DNA of 23,435 bases from positions 1 to 23,435 of IMG/VR virus record IMGVR_UViG_3300044618_000287, one strand, 5' to 3'. Position numbers and translations under genes: made by a program. Below, piece after piece: positions 22,022 to 23,435 of the stretch (position 1 is its first letter; every line of letters starts with the position of its first letter). A model generated the notes under the pieces. It had not been told where the DNA came from. It saw nothing but the letters and a program-made list of their open reading frames with translations, and ran no database searches. This DNA comes from a virus.

Positions 22022-23435
22022 TGGCTATACGGGTTTCTGTACACCTTTGGCGCGGGTCTGTCACCCTCGGTGCGCTTCGGTGGCTTCGTGAGCTTCAGCA
22101 GGCCCTTGTCCATGAGGACGCGTATCGCCTGCGTGGTCTGGTCGACGTGGTCGTCGTGCTTGATGCTGCGCTCGCCGGTGAAGCTGCAAAGCTGGTGGAT
22201 GACCGGCTCGCACCATGATCGCGGCTTGCCCGGCTTCTTGTCGCTCTCGGGCATCCAGACGCGGCGCTGCGCGAAGATGGGCGAGGCCATGTGCAGTCGG
22301 CTGAGCTTGTCTGCGCGTCCGGGGTTGTACGCGAATGCCTGTATGCCCTCGCGGTCGAGCATCTGCCGCAGCGATATGCCGCTGCCCTTGTCCTCGATCA
22401 GGAGCAGGTCGGGCTTGCGGCCCGATGACAGCGGCTTGCCGCTGCCGAACATGGGCTTGATGAGCGCCGTGTCCTCGTCGTCGCCGTAGCGCACCGCGAG
22501 CTCCTTCTTCACGCGCTTCATCAGGTCGGGCAGGCCGAGATGGTCTTCCCAACAGTCGAGCAGGATGATGTGGCTCATCTCCTTGTACGTGAACAGGCCC
22601 CACACGCCGCACGCCGTCGGGTCTGGGTCGCCCTTACGGTCGAGGCTCTTCTCCGTGTATGCCGTGTCGAGCGACATGATGATGAAGTCGAGCCTCGGCA
22701 GCGGCTTGTCTGCGGGCCAGAGGTTGATCCAGCTCCGCTGCACGATGCCGCTCTCTTCAGGATCGATCAGCTCCCCGTAAAGCTCCTGCCGTCCGAGTGT
22801 CGTGCCCTCGTACTGCGCGAGGTTGTCGAAGAAGGTCGAGGGCAGGTTCGCCTTGTTGTCGTACGTCGAGCCGCGCACGATCAGCCTGTTGGCCTTCGGC
22901 GTCGTCAGCGTGCGGATAAGCTCCTTGGGCTTGGGCGTCGTGGTCCACAGCACCTGCGGCCGCTCGCCCAGACGCATGCCCATCATCATCATGTCCCACG
23001 TGTCTTCGTCGTACTGCCACGCGGCCAGCTCGTCGCACCACGCCCGTGTGTGCTGAGGACCACGCAGCCTCTCAGGCTTCTCGGCCGTGAAGCCGCGTAT
23101 CGTGCAGATGTTGCCAGCCGCGTTGTACATCTTCACAACGAGATCCGACTTGTTGTAATCTGCAAGTAGGGCGTTGGGCAGTACGTTGAGGATGCCCGCA
23201 GGCCCCTCGAAGCAGGTAAACTTAACGTCCTGATAGGTCGGGGCGATGACGCAGCTATCGAAGCCGCTTTCGTCCTCGAACACGGCACGCGTCAACCACT
23301 CTGCGCCTACGCGCGTCTTGCCGAAGCCGCGACCGGCGAGCACGCCCAGCTCCGTCCAGTCCGTGCGCGGCACGAACTGATTGGCACGCGCAGTCCTGCG
23401 CCAGCGCAGTTGCCAGTCGAGGTGCACGCGCTGCA
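22018..23435 (-). CDS. terL: Terminase large subunit, 5' end possibly beyond window
   Basis: The open frame extends to the right edge. A GTG at 23427 could start a 469-aa product, but about 30 residues before the ATPase motif is short for this family, so the true start may be further right. Numbering from that GTG, Walker A is AGRGFGKT (31-38) and Walker B is AWCDE (129-133). The nuclease domain has MSLDTAY (D254), LLIEDKGSG (E345, D346) and KHDDHVDQTTQAI (D425, D426, D429), the acidic triad pattern of RNase H-like terminase nucleases. It cuts concatemers and drives DNA into the procapsid through the portal, whose gene overlaps it by four bases. It resembles terminase family 6/COG5323-type enzymes. 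The small subunit is not in the window. Confidence 0.93.
   Translation of the reverse strand, partial: QRVHLDWQLRWRRTARANQFVPRTDWTELGVLAGRGFGKTRVGAEWLTRAVFEDESGFDSCVIAPTYQDVKFTCFEGPAGILNVLPNALLADYNKSDLVVKMYNAAGNICTIRGFTAEKPERLRGPQHTRAWCDELAAWQYDEDTWDMMMMGMRLGERPQVLWTTTPKPKELIRTLTTPKANRLIVRGSTYDNKANLPSTFFDNLAQYEGTTLGRQELYGELIDPEESGIVQRSWINLWPADKPLPRLDFIIMSLDTAYTEKSLDRKGDPDPTACGVWGLFTYKEMSHIILLDCWEDHLGLPDLMKRVKKELAVRYGDDEDTALIKPMFGSGKPLSSGRKPDLLLIEDKGSGISLRQMLDREGIQAFAYNPGRADKLSRLHMASPIFAQRRVWMPESDKKPGKPRSWCEPVIHQLCSFTGERSIKHDDHVDQTTQAIRVLMDKGLLKLTKPPKRTEGDRPAPKVYRNPYSQ

Noticed and set aside
1-23435. Search for tRNA genes, integrase, att sites or insertion sequences
   Set aside because: No cloverleaf-like sequence, recombinase motifs or flanking inverted repeats were found by eye; a tRNA scan was not possible here.

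Overview
This window is a dense stretch of a tailed double-stranded DNA phage genome, or possibly a prophage. Every convincing gene lies on the minus strand, so transcription runs from right (23435) to left (1). Portal, scaffold, capsid and adaptor proteins are present, but no tape measure, tail tube or sheath is visible. Together with a P22-like portal and head-tail adaptor, this suggests a podovirus-type particle. Host identity cannot be read directly. Two genes carry Gram-negative-style signal peptides ending VFA|Q, and several small proteins resemble types I associate with aquatic environmental phages. A Gram-negative aquatic host is therefore an inference. No integrase, tRNA, CRISPR array or insertion sequence was seen.

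Layout from right to left. (1) Packaging: large terminase (its N-terminus may lie beyond the right edge) overlapping an 854-aa portal with a long Gln-rich helical tail. (2) Two small genes, then a GroES-like co-chaperonin. (3) Capsid block: acidic coiled-coil scaffold candidate, an unknown 184-aa protein, a decoration-like protein and the gpT-like major capsid protein. A UUCG hairpin follows the capsid gene. (4) A 147-aa and a 111-aa beta-rich probable virion protein, separated by a second hairpin. (5) Two large fiber or spike proteins built from repeated carbohydrate-binding-like domains and ending in lectin-like regions. (6) Small genes: a 93-aa protein, a DUF6321-like protein, two Lys-rich proteins and an endonuclease VII-type HNH nuclease, closed by a terminator-like hairpin. 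(7) A head-tail adaptor with an apparent discoidin-like insertion, two paralogous Cys-rich proteins, and two tail fibers (1215 and 432 aa) sharing a duplicated glycine-rich distal module. (8) Three small genes (an unknown conserved phage type, a helical DUF5856-like protein, and a one-TM coiled-coil protein that could be a holin), then two exported proteins. The first of these is an Asn/Thr-repeat protein. The second is a nidogen-like (NIDO) protein running off the left edge.

The packaging and capsid genes build and fill the head, and the co-chaperonin probably helps host GroEL fold a capsid component. The adaptor closes the portal and carries the tail. The many fiber modules supply host-recognition surfaces. 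From about 14.7 kb to the left edge most neighbouring genes overlap by 1-4 bases (ATGA, GTGA, TGATG), which suggests translational coupling along a late operon. The least explained part is the leftmost 1.7 kb, where a membrane protein is coupled to two secreted proteins with matching signal-peptide ends.
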